Assembly: GCF_964199755.1 (NCBI RefSeq)
Contig: NC_133903.1
Location: forward strand, 5,411,001-5,475,000
Source of the DNA: Larus michahellis
Taxonomy: Eukaryota > Chordata > Aves > Charadriiformes > Laridae
DNA: 64,000 bases
Reading direction: 5' to 3'
Positions 1 to 9,550 of the stretch are shown here, piece after piece (position 1 is the stretch's first letter; the number at the start of each line of letters is the position of its first letter). The position numbers and the translations under genes were made by a program. The notes below the pieces were generated by a model. The model did no database searches and was not told the DNA's origin. It saw only the letters and a list, made by a program, of their open reading frames with translations.

Positions 1-122
1 GGAAGTCCCAGCCCAGGCCCCGACCCAGGCCCAAGCTCAGGGGAAGGCCCGGCCCAGGCCCAGGCCCCAGTGTAGGCTCAGGCTCAGGCTCAGGCCCAGG
101 CCCAGGCCCAAGCTCGGAAGAA
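1..122. repeat. GC-rich hexamer-type simple repeat upstream of MED9
   Basis: The first 120 bases are a degenerate tandem of six-base units such as CCCAGG and GCTCAG, seen as runs of ggcccaggcccagg and ggctcaggctcagg. The tract stops about 125 bases before the MED9 start codon, at the edge of its CpG island. Any open frame through it is a by-product of the six-base period. Confidence 0.7.
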
Positions 123-470
123 GCCCCATCGCAGGCCCCGGCGCAGGCGGCCGGCGGGGCGGGGTGGGGCGGGGCGGCGCGGCCGAGCTCCGCCCCGCTC
201 CGTCACTGCGCGGCGCCGCTGCGGCCGCCGGACCGGGGTCCGCCATGGCGTCGGGGGGCGCCGCCGCCCGCGCCGCCGAGGAGCCGCCGCCGCCCGAACC
301 GCCCGCCGAGCAGAAGCCGCCGCCGCCGCCGCTGCCACCCGCGCAGGAGGAGTTCTCCTTCCTGCCGCTCGTCCACGACATCATCAAATGGTAACGGCGG
401 CCGCCGGCACCGGGCGGCCCCCCGCCCCGCCGGGACCGGGCCTCCGCCTCCGGGCACTGCATGGCGGGAG
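123..470 (+). promoter_or_regulatory. MED9: MED9 CpG-island promoter and first exon
   Basis: This stretch is extremely GC-rich and CpG-dense. Directly before the start codon it has several GC-box (Sp1-type) motifs around 154-176, with repeated GGGGCGGGG. No TATA box is visible, which fits a housekeeping gene. The transcription start cannot be placed exactly but should lie roughly between 150 and 240. The island continues through exon 1 into the first part of intron 1. Confidence 0.7.
245..390 (+). CDS. MED9: MED9 coding exon 1
   Basis: This exon encodes residues 1-48 plus two bases of the Cys49 codon. It ends ATCATCAAATG before the donor gtaacg. The frame is open upstream of the ATG, but only the ATG at 245 gives an N-terminus of the expected character. 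Confidence 0.95.
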
Positions 471-3400
471 CTGCCCTACAGCGGGGCCGGGACCGAGCAC
501 CTCATCCCTGCTCCAGCCATCACCCTCTAATGATGCTGTCTGACACCCAGCGCCCTCGGGGTGCCCTGGGTGGGGAGCGGGACTATGGTATCCCCCCTTT
601 AACGATGGTTTCCCACCCTCAGCATCCTCAGGGATGCCCTGGACAGGGAGTGGGGCAATGGGATCCCCCTCTAATGATGTTCTCCGACCCCCAACATCCC
701 CAGGGTGCCCTGGGTGGGGAGTGGGGCTATGTGGTCCCCCTTCCAATGATGCTTTCCCACCTGCAGCATCCTCAAGGATGACTGGGACAGGTAGCAGGGC
801 TATGGGTTCCCCCCTTTGATGATGCTTTCTCATCCACAGCATCCCCAGGGTGCCCTGGACAGGGAGTGGGGCAATACGATCACCCTTTAATGATGTTCTC
901 CGACCCCCAACATCCCTGGGGTGCCCTGGGTGGGGAGCAGGACAATGGGATCCTCCCTCTAATGATGCTCTCCAACTGCCAACATCCTCAGGGTAGCCCG
1001 GATGGCTAGCAGGCTAGCTAGTCACCCCTCTAGTGATGCCCTTCGACATCCCAGCATCTCCTTTGCCCTTTTTCTCCCAACTGGAGTTCCTGGGAAGAGT
1101 GTCAGAGAGAGCTGGTGTAGCCCCAAGTGCATCTCCGCTCTGACTCACGGCAGTGCCTGAGTGGTGTCTGGGTCACCTGAGCAGTGCAGGTGCTCCCATG
1201 GCCCAGGTACACTGCCCTGCCATCAACACCCAGGAGCAGGAGCATTGTACTTGTGCTGGGTTATTGCTCCTGATGACTGTACTGCTCGGCTGATAACAGC
1301 CTGAGAAAGTACAGGCAGTGCTGGGGCAGGAATGCAGCCCATTTCTGGGGAACTGTAAAAAGGAGGATGACTTCTGCAGTGGTATGGGTTAAATTGTTCT
1401 CTTCCCAGTTCAAGATAAGTACTGTAGGGGTAAAAGGCACTTGTACAAGGGTACTGAGAACTGCGATGTTTCTGGCCCGGGATAACCCCTTCAGAGATGC
1501 TTGTCGAGGTCCTGGTAGAGGCATGGATCTGCCATGAAAATCCATCCAGAGCAGCTCCCTGCTCTAACCTGGGCACACCATGGGGAGAGGCAGAGGGCAT
1601 GGGAAGCATGAGTTCCCTTGTTACTGGTTGTGAGCCTGGCTGCCTTTCCCCTGTGCACTTATTTAGGAGTTGAGGCTGGTTTGTGTCTTGCTGATATTTC
1701 ACTTGCATCAAGCATGTCTGAACCCTTAATGGCTCTGCAGCCTGAGCCATGGCAAGGGAAGACTGAATACCTCCTGACACACGGGTCTGGATACAGAATG
1801 AGCATAAGAATGCAAACCCTCTGGTTTGCCTCAGTTTCCCCGTTGTGCTGGGGTTGGGAGTTTGCCCCCGGCCTCGATTCTGCCTGATCTCTCCAGCCCA
1901 CAGAAGTGAGGCTGAGCCCATTGCCAGGTGCATACACGTACATAAGCAAAGTGGGCAGTAGCCACGGGCTGAGACCTCCCTAGATTCCTTTATGTCACCG
2001 AGCAGGTCATGCTGCCCCGCAGATGACAGTCCCTAGGATATCTTGTACCACGGCCCACTGAGCCACCCACTGCCACTACCCAGCCACCTCCCTCGGCTTC
2101 ACACACGGCATTTCCCGGGTGGCTTGAGCCGACGTAGGTACGCCGAGCAGTGCTGTAGTCAGGTAGGACCACAGAGGCAAGCGGTGGGATGTGTTGCCTC
2201 ATGTCCCTGACAGATGGCAAACGTATTATCCTTTAACGCTGCCACTAGTCGCAGAGCCCAAGCCTGGCTGTTTTGACACTGACTCAGCCGTGAAGACACA
2301 TCTCCAAGGTGACTCTGTGCTTGGGAGCGAGGGTGTATCGCATAAATTTGCTTACATTCAAGGACACGTGCTCTTTCCTGTTGTTTGAGTCCTGAGAAAG
2401 TTTTCCCCAGCAGGGCTTGCCTTTATTTTCACCCTTGTACCACAAAATGCCATTGCTGATAACGTCCCAGCACACGGCTCCACCAATGGCGGGTTGTGTT
2501 GGTGTAATGAAGAACACTGAGCCTTAAAGGCAGGCCTTATGCGCAGTCCGTCAGCACAGGCCGTGGCTGGATGTTGGGTTGAATCCTGTGTCACTGCAGG
2601 CAGCTGCAGTCTCTTCCCACTCCTCCTCACCCCTGCCTGTGCTGTCCCTCAAAGAGGGAGTCGCTTCAGTGGCTTGATCCAGCAGGAAAACCACCCATCA
2701 GAAAAAAAAAACCCAAAAAAACTCCCAAACCTGAAATAATTATTCTTTTCGATCAACCAGCCAGACCGGCAGCTGTCGGTTGTCTATGTGTGGGGAAGGG
2801 AAGAAGACTTGGGGAGAGCTGGAGCAGGGAGGGCATCCCTCTTAAAGCCAGCCTGCAGCGATGGTGGGTTAAAGGCAGTGTCAGCCCATCCTTCTCCAGA
2901 CGTGCCGTGGGGTTGTGAGTGTGCCTGTATTTTTCCACTGCCGACCTGACCATGAATGCCTGCATAATGGGGATACATTATAGTACCAGCTGCAGTTTTA
3001 TTTAGAAGGGAGTAATGAATATTTTGTTCCAACAGGCTTTTGAAACAAACCGCGACCATCTGGTTAAAAGTTTTGCTCTCAGCCATGTCATGATTCCCCA
3101 AAGTTATAATCGAGCACCTCTCTGCCCTGGTCGTGCCAAGCAGATTTATTTTTAGGTCTGGCTATTGAACAGGCTCCCAGTTTTCAAAGACCGTTAGAAT
3201 CCCTCACTCGTTATTAACCGGCGCCCTGGAAGCAAGGATTCGCTTTTGCCTGGAATGGGTAAAACTTCTCACTGGTGCTAACAAAGCTGCGGCAGATACT
3301 AATGAGGGTTTGAGGGCAGACGCTGCCTCAGACAACACTGATCCTTGAAGAGCGCAGAGCTGGCTGCAGAACCAATTGTGCTGCTCTTAAAAAAAAACAA

Positions 3401-4247
3401 CAAAAAAACAAAAAAAAACCCAACCCCCCCCCCCACCGTCGCTTCTCTTTTATTAGGTATATATCCCCAGAGAGTCGTTTTAAAGCTCCAAAGTACCATT
3501 TTCTCTGCCACTGGATACTGGCTGATACTTTGGGGAACAGTTTCTATTTACCGCTGTCAAGCTGTTTGACGGCATTGATTTTTTGTATTACAGCAGCAAC
3601 AGGTCACGGGTGAAACCGAGATCTTTTTTTCTAGGTGCCTACACACAACATACGTATGTAATCTTACCTTCCCCAAAGAGAGATAGGGGAGTTCAAACAG
3701 AAGGAGAATTTATCCTGCTCCATGGTAGTGTTTTAAAGCTGCAGACCGGCTCCTAACCCGATTGATGGGTGCTGAGGTAGCTGGATCGTGTGCTGGAAAT
3801 CAGCAGGAAACCCGTTTGCCCCAGAGGCTACCCAGTCTGTGTATCTATCTGTGTCCATTTTCTTGGGATGGGTGAATTAGGTGTGCGTAGCTAGATACCA
3901 AGAGCAGAATTTTCCCTGTGAATTCCGGTTTAAGCCCTGGTTCTGCTGGAAATGACAGTCACCCCTGCGGGCTGAAGGGGCGTTTCCAATAGGAGAATTC
4001 AACAATGTCTTGATTTTCTCTCCTCTGCAGCATGGACAAGGACAGCCAGGATGTTCATCAGGTGCTGAATGAGCTGAAGAACAAGTTCCAGGAGATGCGG
4101 AAGCTGATCAGCTCCATGCCGGGCATCGGTGTGAGCCCAGAGCAGCAGCAGCAGCAGCTGCAGAACCTGCGGGAGCAGGTCCGGACCAAAAACGAACTGC
4201 TGCAGAAGTACAAGAGCCTTTGCATGTTTGAAATCCCCAAGGAGTAA
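245..4247 (+). CDS. MED9: MED9, Mediator complex subunit 9 (two exons: 245-390, 4031-4247)
   Basis: MED9 is a small subunit of the middle module of Mediator, the nuclear complex that links transcription factors to RNA polymerase II. The joined exons give 120 residues. Residues 1-33 are Ala/Pro/Glu-rich and low in complexity. From [12 protein letters not shown] (about 37-48) the protein is nearly identical to human MED9, through [19 protein letters not shown], a five-Gln run and the C-terminus [10 protein letters not shown]. The second half is predicted to be helical, as is typical for this coiled-coil subunit. The codon for Cys49 is split as TG/C across the intron (donor gtaacg, acceptor ctctgcag). 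The start lies in a good Kozak context (CCGCCATGG). Human MED9 is about 146 residues; the difference lies entirely in the variable Pro-rich N-terminus. The gene is convergent with RASD1. Confidence 0.97.
525..1060. repeat. 72-bp minisatellite in MED9 intron 1 (about 8 units)
   Basis: The landmark TAATGATG (or a one- or two-base variant) recurs at 528, 600, 672, 744, about 816, 888, 960 and 1031. This is a strict 72-base period with a final 71-base step. Each unit reads roughly: CTCTAATGATG, then pyrimidine-rich sequence, then AACATCC, then CAGGGTGCCCTGG, then a G-rich stretch. The period is a multiple of three, so open frames run through the array; they are not taken as genes. Confidence 0.93.
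1061..4030. other. Remainder of MED9 intron 1
   Basis: I see no coding exon or transposon here. There are A-rich tracts near 2701-2720 and 3390-3418. The second runs directly into a C homopolymer at about 3424-3434. The last 40 bases form a normal polypyrimidine/acceptor region for MED9 exon 2. Confidence 0.6.
4031..4247 (+). CDS. MED9: MED9 coding exon 2
   Basis: This exon follows a pyrimidine tract and the acceptor ctctgcag. It begins with the last base of the Cys49 codon, continues [10 protein letters not shown], and ends at the TAA at 4245-4247. It carries nearly all of the conserved Med9 domain, including the CAG-encoded five-Gln run near 4140. Confidence 0.97.
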
Positions 4248-4407
4248 GAAGGACGCAGCTCTGCTCTGCGGGTCTGAGATACCTCCTCTCCCGGCTGAAC
4301 AGGAGAGAAAAAGATGGCAGAAGTTTACATTTCTTTCTTTTACGCTTTTTTGGTGGCGTTGCTCTGAAGTTGTGTCTGTGTGGATGACAGGCATGTGACA
4401 CTGAACC

Positions 4408-4422
4408 AGAACACTGTGTGCT
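4408..4422. promoter_or_regulatory. Near-consensus glucocorticoid response element
   Basis: The sequence AGAACACTGTGTGCT has the palindromic layout AGAACA-nnn-TGTTCT with one mismatch, 11 of 12 half-site bases. It lies 3' of RASD1, which is convergent and glucocorticoid-induced. A functional element in the 3' flank of the human gene has been reported. Binding here is inferred from sequence only. Confidence 0.4.
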
Positions 4423-5502
4423 TCACACATGATGATTACAGCGGAACATTCGCTTTGATCTGCTGTAGGGCTGTGCGTTTATATATGCATCTCTTCTGTT
4501 TTCTGTCGGGGTGGGATGAGGTGGTATTTTTTTACATTCAAGCAAGCAGGAGACACGATGTTTTCTCCTCTCTAAGGGTCAAAGTACATGCTGGTTAACT
4601 TCAGCAAGAAAAAGGGGACACTTTCTGCAATTTTTTTTCACTTTGAAGTGGCCAGACATCAAAAGGCAGCATGAGGGGCGTGTGAGCTGTTTGGCCTCGC
4701 TCCTGGAAAGGGTCTCTGGGGCACTTCCAGTCTCTGTGTGTCGCAAGAGGAAAGATTGCTTTCAGTTACTTTTGTATTTCTCTCTCTCTCTCTCTTTTTA
4801 TACAAGTGATGGTTGTGTCTGAGATGAGTCGAGTAAAGATGTGGAAATTCCAAGCTGCCCCTGTTGTGTATTCACTGAGTGGATGTGGGCTGAGCAGGGG
4901 CAGGACTTCGGCAGCACAGAGGACGTGCGTAGCCTGGGCCCAGCTTCTGGGTCTTGACATTGCTTTTTTTGGAAGCGGGGTGACTTGGGAGAACAAAGCG
5001 GAGGCATGGATTTCGGTAGGCTTTGGGTGCTTAAAATTTTGGGTGGGTGGAGCTTGTAGGCAGTACATGGGGCTTCTTGCTCTTAAAACAGGAAAGGAAA
5101 GCAGAATCAAAACAAAGGGCATAAATGATAAGTTTAGTTACACATAACTAAAAGATTAGTTATTCCACACGTGACAGAAGTCAGGCTCAACAGGACGGGT
5201 CAGTTCCACAGCCGAAGTGCTCCAGGGGCTTCCCACAAACACAAGCATTTGAGTGGCTTGAACGTTTGCCAGCGGCTGACGGAAAGCTCTTGAATGTTGT
5301 ATGGCATTCAGACGGGTGCCAGGGCTCCCTGCCCTCTGTCCTGCCGTTAGCTGCTGTGGTGGCTGATGGCACCCTGGTGAGCAGCGCTGCATCTCGCCGA
5401 CTAACCAAAAAAGATGTGACGGGACCTTAAATCTCACGGTTCAATGAATTATGCTGAAAGACGGTGCAGGTCAGTAGTGGAAGAGGTTAAGATGTGCAGC
5501 AA

Positions 5503-6122
5503 TGCCTGCTTGCAGCCCAAAAAGCCAACCGCATCCTGGGCTGCATCAAGAGAAGCATGGCCAGCAGGTCAAGGGAGGTGATTCTGCCCTTCTGCTCCGC
5601 CCTGGTGAGACCCCACCTGTCCAGCTTTGGAGTCCTCAGCAGGAAGGACATGGACCTGTTGGAATGGCCAGAAGATGGAGGCCATGAAGATGATCAGAGG
5701 GCTGAAGCCCCTCTGCTGTAAGGACAGGCTGAGAGAGTTTGGGTTGCTCAGCCTGGAGAAGAGAAGGCTCCAGGGAGACCTTAGACCCCCTTCCAGTACC
5801 TGAAGGGGGCCTACAGGAGAGTTGGGGAGGGACTCTTTATCAGGGAGTGTAGCAACAGGATGAGGGGTAACAGTTTTAAACTGAAAGAAAGAGATTTAGA
5901 TTAAATATTAGGAAGAAATTCTTTGCTGTGAGGGTGGTGAGCCCCTGGCCCAGGTTGCCCAGAGAAGCTGTGGCTGCCCCATCCCTGGAGGGGTTCAAGG
6001 CCAGGTTGGACGGGGCTTGGAGCAACCTGGTGTGGTGGGAGGTGTCCCTGCCCAGGGCAGGGGGGGGGAACTAGGTGGTCTTTAAGATCCCTTCCAACCC
6101 AAACCGTTCTATGATTCTATGA
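5503..6122 (+). mobile_element. CR1 LINE, 5'-truncated
   Basis: This is the 3' end of a CR1 retrotransposon. It includes the C-terminal reverse-transcriptase reading frame (AAQKANRILGCIKRS, VILPFCSALVRPHL) and the usual GAGAAGAGAAGGCTC and TTTAGATTAGATATTAGGAAG blocks. It ends with CCTTCCAACCCAAACC followed by TTCTATGATTCTATG. The frame is broken by stops and indels. It lies between the convergent MED9 and RASD1 genes. Confidence 0.95.
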
Positions 6123-7404
6123 AAAAACAGCTAGTGAAATACAATATCCATTAAGAACCGGCATCCAAGGGCAGGTAGCGCTTGTGCCTTCAAAAGAAGA
6201 GGAGCAAGGTCTGTTTGGGTAGGATTTTCCTTTCCTAAACCAAGAGGCAAGTAATTCTGCTGGTTGGGAGCTGGGATGGTTGCGACTCACCTGTAGCCTA
6301 GAGATGACTCTGTTCCCGCTGGGATACTTTACTAGTACTTTCTTTGGGAAGGTGCCAGTGTGTAAACTCTGAGCAAAGCAGAACACCAAGATAAACAAAG
6401 CACAACGTACGCTCTTTTTATTACTGAAATTACCTTTCTGCCAGCCATTGCCTGTCCCGGCTCAATAAATTCTTGTGTCTCTTGCCTGGACAGTGGTTTC
6501 CCTTTTTTTGCCAGTTGCTGTTCCCGTGAAATCAGAGCATATGCGGTGCTGGAAGAAACGACGTGTTTCCAAAGAAATACTTGGCACTGAGCACAGGAAC
6601 AAGTTAACTCTGTCAACTTGAATCCAAGTTTCAAGAGAAACTGAAGCGGTTTGGTTTGCAGTCTCACTCGCCCACCTTAGTTTTGTGGCTTTGATAGATT
6701 TTTTTTTTTTTTTTTTTGCCATTAATATGTATTAAATGTAGATTTGTTCTGCCGCTTGGGGGGCGAACGGGGGCTGAAAATGAACTGAAAGAGAAGCTGG
6801 GAGAGCTGTTCTTGGAAGAGCTTTCCCCTTTCCCTTTCACTTCCAGCAACGGTTACTGCAAATTGTTATTAGGCAGAGATTAAAAACCATCAGATTCAAA
6901 GGTGACCTTTCGAGCAAAGTACTTCCTTTACTCATGTTGCAAAATAAAAACAATATCCCGGACGGGGCGCAAAATGAATCACTCTCTGTTGACATCATTA
7001 AAGTGTGCTTAGTTAATCAGGAAAAAGCATGAAACACAATCAGCCCTTTATAACGAAGTGATGTCAGTTTGCTCGGTTTCTGCCGTGAATGACATGCCAA
7101 TGCCCGGCGCGTCGTGGGGCTGCCAGGATCGTCACCCGGCGTTAGTGGAGTGAGGAAAGAGTCTTGGCTTGGTGACCCGTTTTGAGTAACTAACTCTGTG
7201 CGTGGCCCCTCGTTACCCCGTGTGGCAAGAAATCGGCTGCTTGCAGAGGCGGAAACCTTTGCACTGGTAGTCGGAGAAAATGGGGTAATAAAGGGATTGA
7301 GTCGAGGGGGCGTTTTTAGCACCTCGGAGCTGGGCTCAGGTCTCGGGTTTAACAGGATTTGGTTTTGCTACGGGGCCGGGCGAAGAAGCAAAGGCAAACC
7401 CAGA
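6123..7404. other. Spacer between the CR1 copy and the RASD1 3' end
   Basis: No gene is visible. A poly-T run of about 18 bases lies at 6701-6718. The last 400 bases are mixed, unique sequence. Confidence 0.5.
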
Positions 7405-7423
7405 GGTGTCATTTTAAAAAGAT

Positions 7424-7429
7424 TTTATT
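7424..7429 (-). terminator. RASD1: RASD1 polyadenylation signal AATAAA
   Basis: TTTATT on the + strand reads AATAAA on the - strand, about 770 bases past the RASD1 stop codon. This gives a 3' UTR of roughly 0.8 kb, similar to that of mammalian RASD1. A + strand AATAAA begins 14 bases away at 7443, so the 3' ends of the two convergent genes may overlap. Confidence 0.65.
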
Positions 7430-8150
7430 AATTAGTAGAAAAAATAAAACATCAAGTTTCACCCACGGTAGAAACACTTGAAGATTTTTTTTGTTCGTGT
7501 CACTGACAACCAATACCTACATAAAGTGCCTATTATTTTCTTATTTAAAAAAACCCTTCCCACTCCCCCCGCCCTCCCCAAATCTTGCAAATCAGACAAG
7601 ACAAATGTAAACAAGAGTCAGTTTTTTTGGTCCATCGGGGCTTGTAACTCTGCAATGTCTTTGCAACAGCTTAGGAGTGTCTTCTGCACGTGTTTTGCCG
7701 ACACAGATGAACACACGACACCAAGCTAAAGTCCGTGCACAGCTTCTCAAGTTAAAAAAAACTCAAAAAACAACAAAAAAACCCGACCCCAAAGCCCCAA
7801 GCAAGGCCCTGGCAGGCCTCTGCCCTCCCTCCTGAAGGCAGTGCCCGAGGCTGGGTGGTTTGGGAGGGAAAGAAACGCCAAGGTCTGTGCCCTCCACACT
7901 CATCCTCCCACCTGGCTGCCCAGCAGCTCATCCTTTCCCCGTCTCTCTGCCCGGAGGAGGCTGGTCCCAGCGGCGCCCCCCCCTCCAGCCCTCCAAAGCC
8001 TCCCCCTTCGCATCCCTCGCTCCCAAAATGTACCCCCAGGGGAGGGAGCTGATGAAAGCGATCCCTCGGGAGGAGGGAGGCTGGGGAAGAGGCGAACCCC
8101 GCTCTCCTGCCTGCCCAAAGTCAATTCGGAAACGAGCATCTTTCCCCCCT

Positions 8151-8179
8151 CCCTTCCTTCCTTCTTTCCTTCCTTCCCA
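8151..8179. repeat. (CTTC)n microsatellite in RASD1 3' UTR
   Basis: CTTC units with one interruption lie 22 bases beyond the RASD1 stop codon. In the mRNA this is a purine tract (GAAG)n. Confidence 0.8.
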
Positions 8180-8200
8180 TCGCGGGGCGAGCGGGGGCTC

Positions 8201-8751
8201 CTAGCTGATCACGCAGCGGTCCTTCTCCTTGCTGTGCCCGCCACCGATGGCTTTCTCCCGGATGTACATGAGGTCGCTGTGGACGCTGGGTCGCCGGGCG
8301 AAGGGGGCCACGATGCCGTATGCCTCCTCCGTGCTGCCCCGGCCCCCCTCTTTCAGCAGCTTTTTGCCTTTCAGCGCCTTCTTATGCAGGATGTCGCAGT
8401 ACTGGACCGAGACCTTGCGGTGCAGGTCGGGGCTCATCTCACTGGGCAGCTTGGCCATGGCGAAGAGCGCCTGGAACATCTGGTCCAGGCTGCTGTTCTT
8501 CTTGGCCGAGATCTCGAAGTAGGCGCATTTTTTGGGGTCCCCTCCCACCAGCTGCTCGATCTCCCGGGGTTGCACTTCCCGGTAAAAGTCCCGGTCGCCC
8601 TTGTTGCCGCAGATGACCAGGGGCACCTCTATGTTCTCCTTGGTTTTGTTCTTCAGGCACGACTTGGTCTCCAGGATTTGCTGCTTCAGGCGCTGCACCT
8701 CCTCAAAGGAGTCCCGGTTGTCCAGGCTGAACACGAGGATGAACACGTCTC
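8201..8751 (-). CDS. RASD1: RASD1 coding exon 2
   Basis: After the acceptor tttgtccccag the exon starts GAGACGTGTTC (completing Gly96, then DVF) and ends ATCAGCTAG. It encodes the remainder of the GTPase fold, the RASD-specific C-terminal extension and the CVIS tail. Confidence 0.97.
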
Positions 8752-9290
8752 CTGGGGACAAAGAGGAAACGTGAGATGGTTGCAGGGACGGGGACACACA
8801 GAGACCTGCTGCCTAAGCCATCTAGAGACTTGGGGAGGGAAGGAGCAGGCAGCACCTGGGTCCCATACCCTTCCGTCCACGGAGCAAAATTGCCCACTCC
8901 GTGCACAGGCAAAATCCCACCTCCCTCCTCCCAGAACTGGAGAAACATCCCCAAACTGGGCAAGAACACCTGAAATCTGGCAAGGGACCCTCCCCAGCAA
9001 GTACCTGTGAGGATGGAGAGGCGGCGCATGGCTGGGAAGGGGTGGTTGCCCGACGTGTCCAGGATGTCGAGCTGGTAGACCTCACCGCGGATGCTGTAGA
9101 ACTTGCGGTGGAAGTCCTCGATGGTGGGCGTGTATTGCTCCTCGAAGCGGCCGGTGAGGAAGCGCGAGACGATGGCCGTCTTGCCCACCTTGGAGGAGCC
9201 CAGGATGACCATGCGGTAGCAGTTCTTGGCGGGGATGCTCAGCTCGGCCTCGCTGGGACACATCTTCTTGATCATCGCTGCCAGTTTCAT
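8201..9290 (-). CDS. RASD1: RASD1 (Dexras1), dexamethasone-induced Ras-related GTPase (exons 9290-9005, 8751-8201)
   Basis: RASD1 is a membrane-associated Ras-family GTPase. It modulates heterotrimeric G-protein and nNOS/CAPON signalling, adenylyl cyclase and circadian responses. The joined exons give 278 residues (human 281) and align almost without gaps. Visible motifs are the P-loop GSSKVGKT (31-38), the switch I region YTPTIEDF (53-60), DTSGN (78-82), NKGD (145-148), EISAKK (175-180) and the prenylation box CVIS (275-278). Ser33, Lys34 and Asn82 replace the Ras residues Gly12, Gly13 and Gln61; this is normal for the RASD family. Cys11, the S-nitrosylation site reported in mammals, is present. 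A 253-base GT-AG intron splits the Gly96 codon. The start MKLAAMIKKM matches the family exactly. The least conserved part is the linker at about 224-238, which lacks the Gly run of the human protein. Confidence 0.98.
9005..9290 (-). CDS. RASD1: RASD1 coding exon 1
   Basis: This exon encodes residues 1-95 and the first base of Gly96. The ATG is read at 9290-9288. The donor follows ATCCTCACAG as gtacttg. Confidence 0.97.
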
Positions 9291-9404
9291 TGAAGCCGGC
9301 GAAGGGGCAGCTTGCGCCGAGAGGAAGGAGGAGGAAGAGGAGCGGGAGGAGGAAGGCGATGGCTGCCCGGCTGCTCTGCCCCTCTCCCTCGCAGGAAAGG
9401 CCGG

Positions 9405-9510
9405 TGTGAGCTCTGCACAGCCGCCGCCGCCGCCGCGTTATATGGAGGCGGCAGCGACCGCCCCTCGGCGCGTCACGGCCCGGGGCGGCGGCGGCTGAGT
9501 CAGTGCGGGG
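9405..9510 (-). promoter_or_regulatory. RASD1: RASD1 core promoter: TATA/CArG-like box, CRE half-site, AP-1 site
   Basis: Read on the - strand, CCATATAACG at 9445-9436 contains ATATAA. It also matches a serum-response CArG box at 9 of 10 positions. A CRE half-site (TGACG) lies at 9475-9471 and a perfect palindromic AP-1 site (TGAGTCA) at 9496-9502. The boxes sit 150-210 bases from the ATG, so transcription probably starts near 9405-9410. This combination suits an inducible immediate-early-type gene, which is how RASD1 behaves in mammals. Function is inferred. Confidence 0.55.
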
Positions 9511-9550
9511 CTCCGCGCCCCGCCGGCCGCCACTGCAGCCCGGCTGGGGC

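Larger units (their letters stand above)
4248..7448 (+). other. MED9: Putative MED9 3' UTR and downstream region
   Basis: No coding signal follows the MED9 stop. AATAAA hexamers on the + strand occur at 6464-6469, 6943-6948 and 7443-7448, and none is obvious closer to the stop. The real 3' end is therefore unresolved: it may use a non-canonical signal near the stop or one of these distal hexamers. A (TC)n tract lies at about 4779-4796, and a CR1 element occupies the middle of the region. Confidence 0.4.
7405..8200 (-). other. RASD1: RASD1 3' UTR (inferred)
   Basis: This is the untranslated stretch between the RASD1 stop and the likely polyadenylation signal. Close to the stop it contains a pyrimidine microsatellite on the + strand (8151-8179, CTTC units; GAAG in the transcript). 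Further on it has A-rich and C-rich tracts. Confidence 0.6.

Noticed and set aside
461-781. Repetitive 106-codon open frame after MED9 exon 1
   Set aside because: It is created by the 72-base minisatellite, whose period is a multiple of three, and lies inside an intron.
7841-9010. A 389-codon open frame on the + strand opposite RASD1
   Set aside because: It is the antisense of the RASD1 coding exons and crosses the RASD1 intron. It has no recognisable domain and is explained by codon bias and GC content of the real gene.
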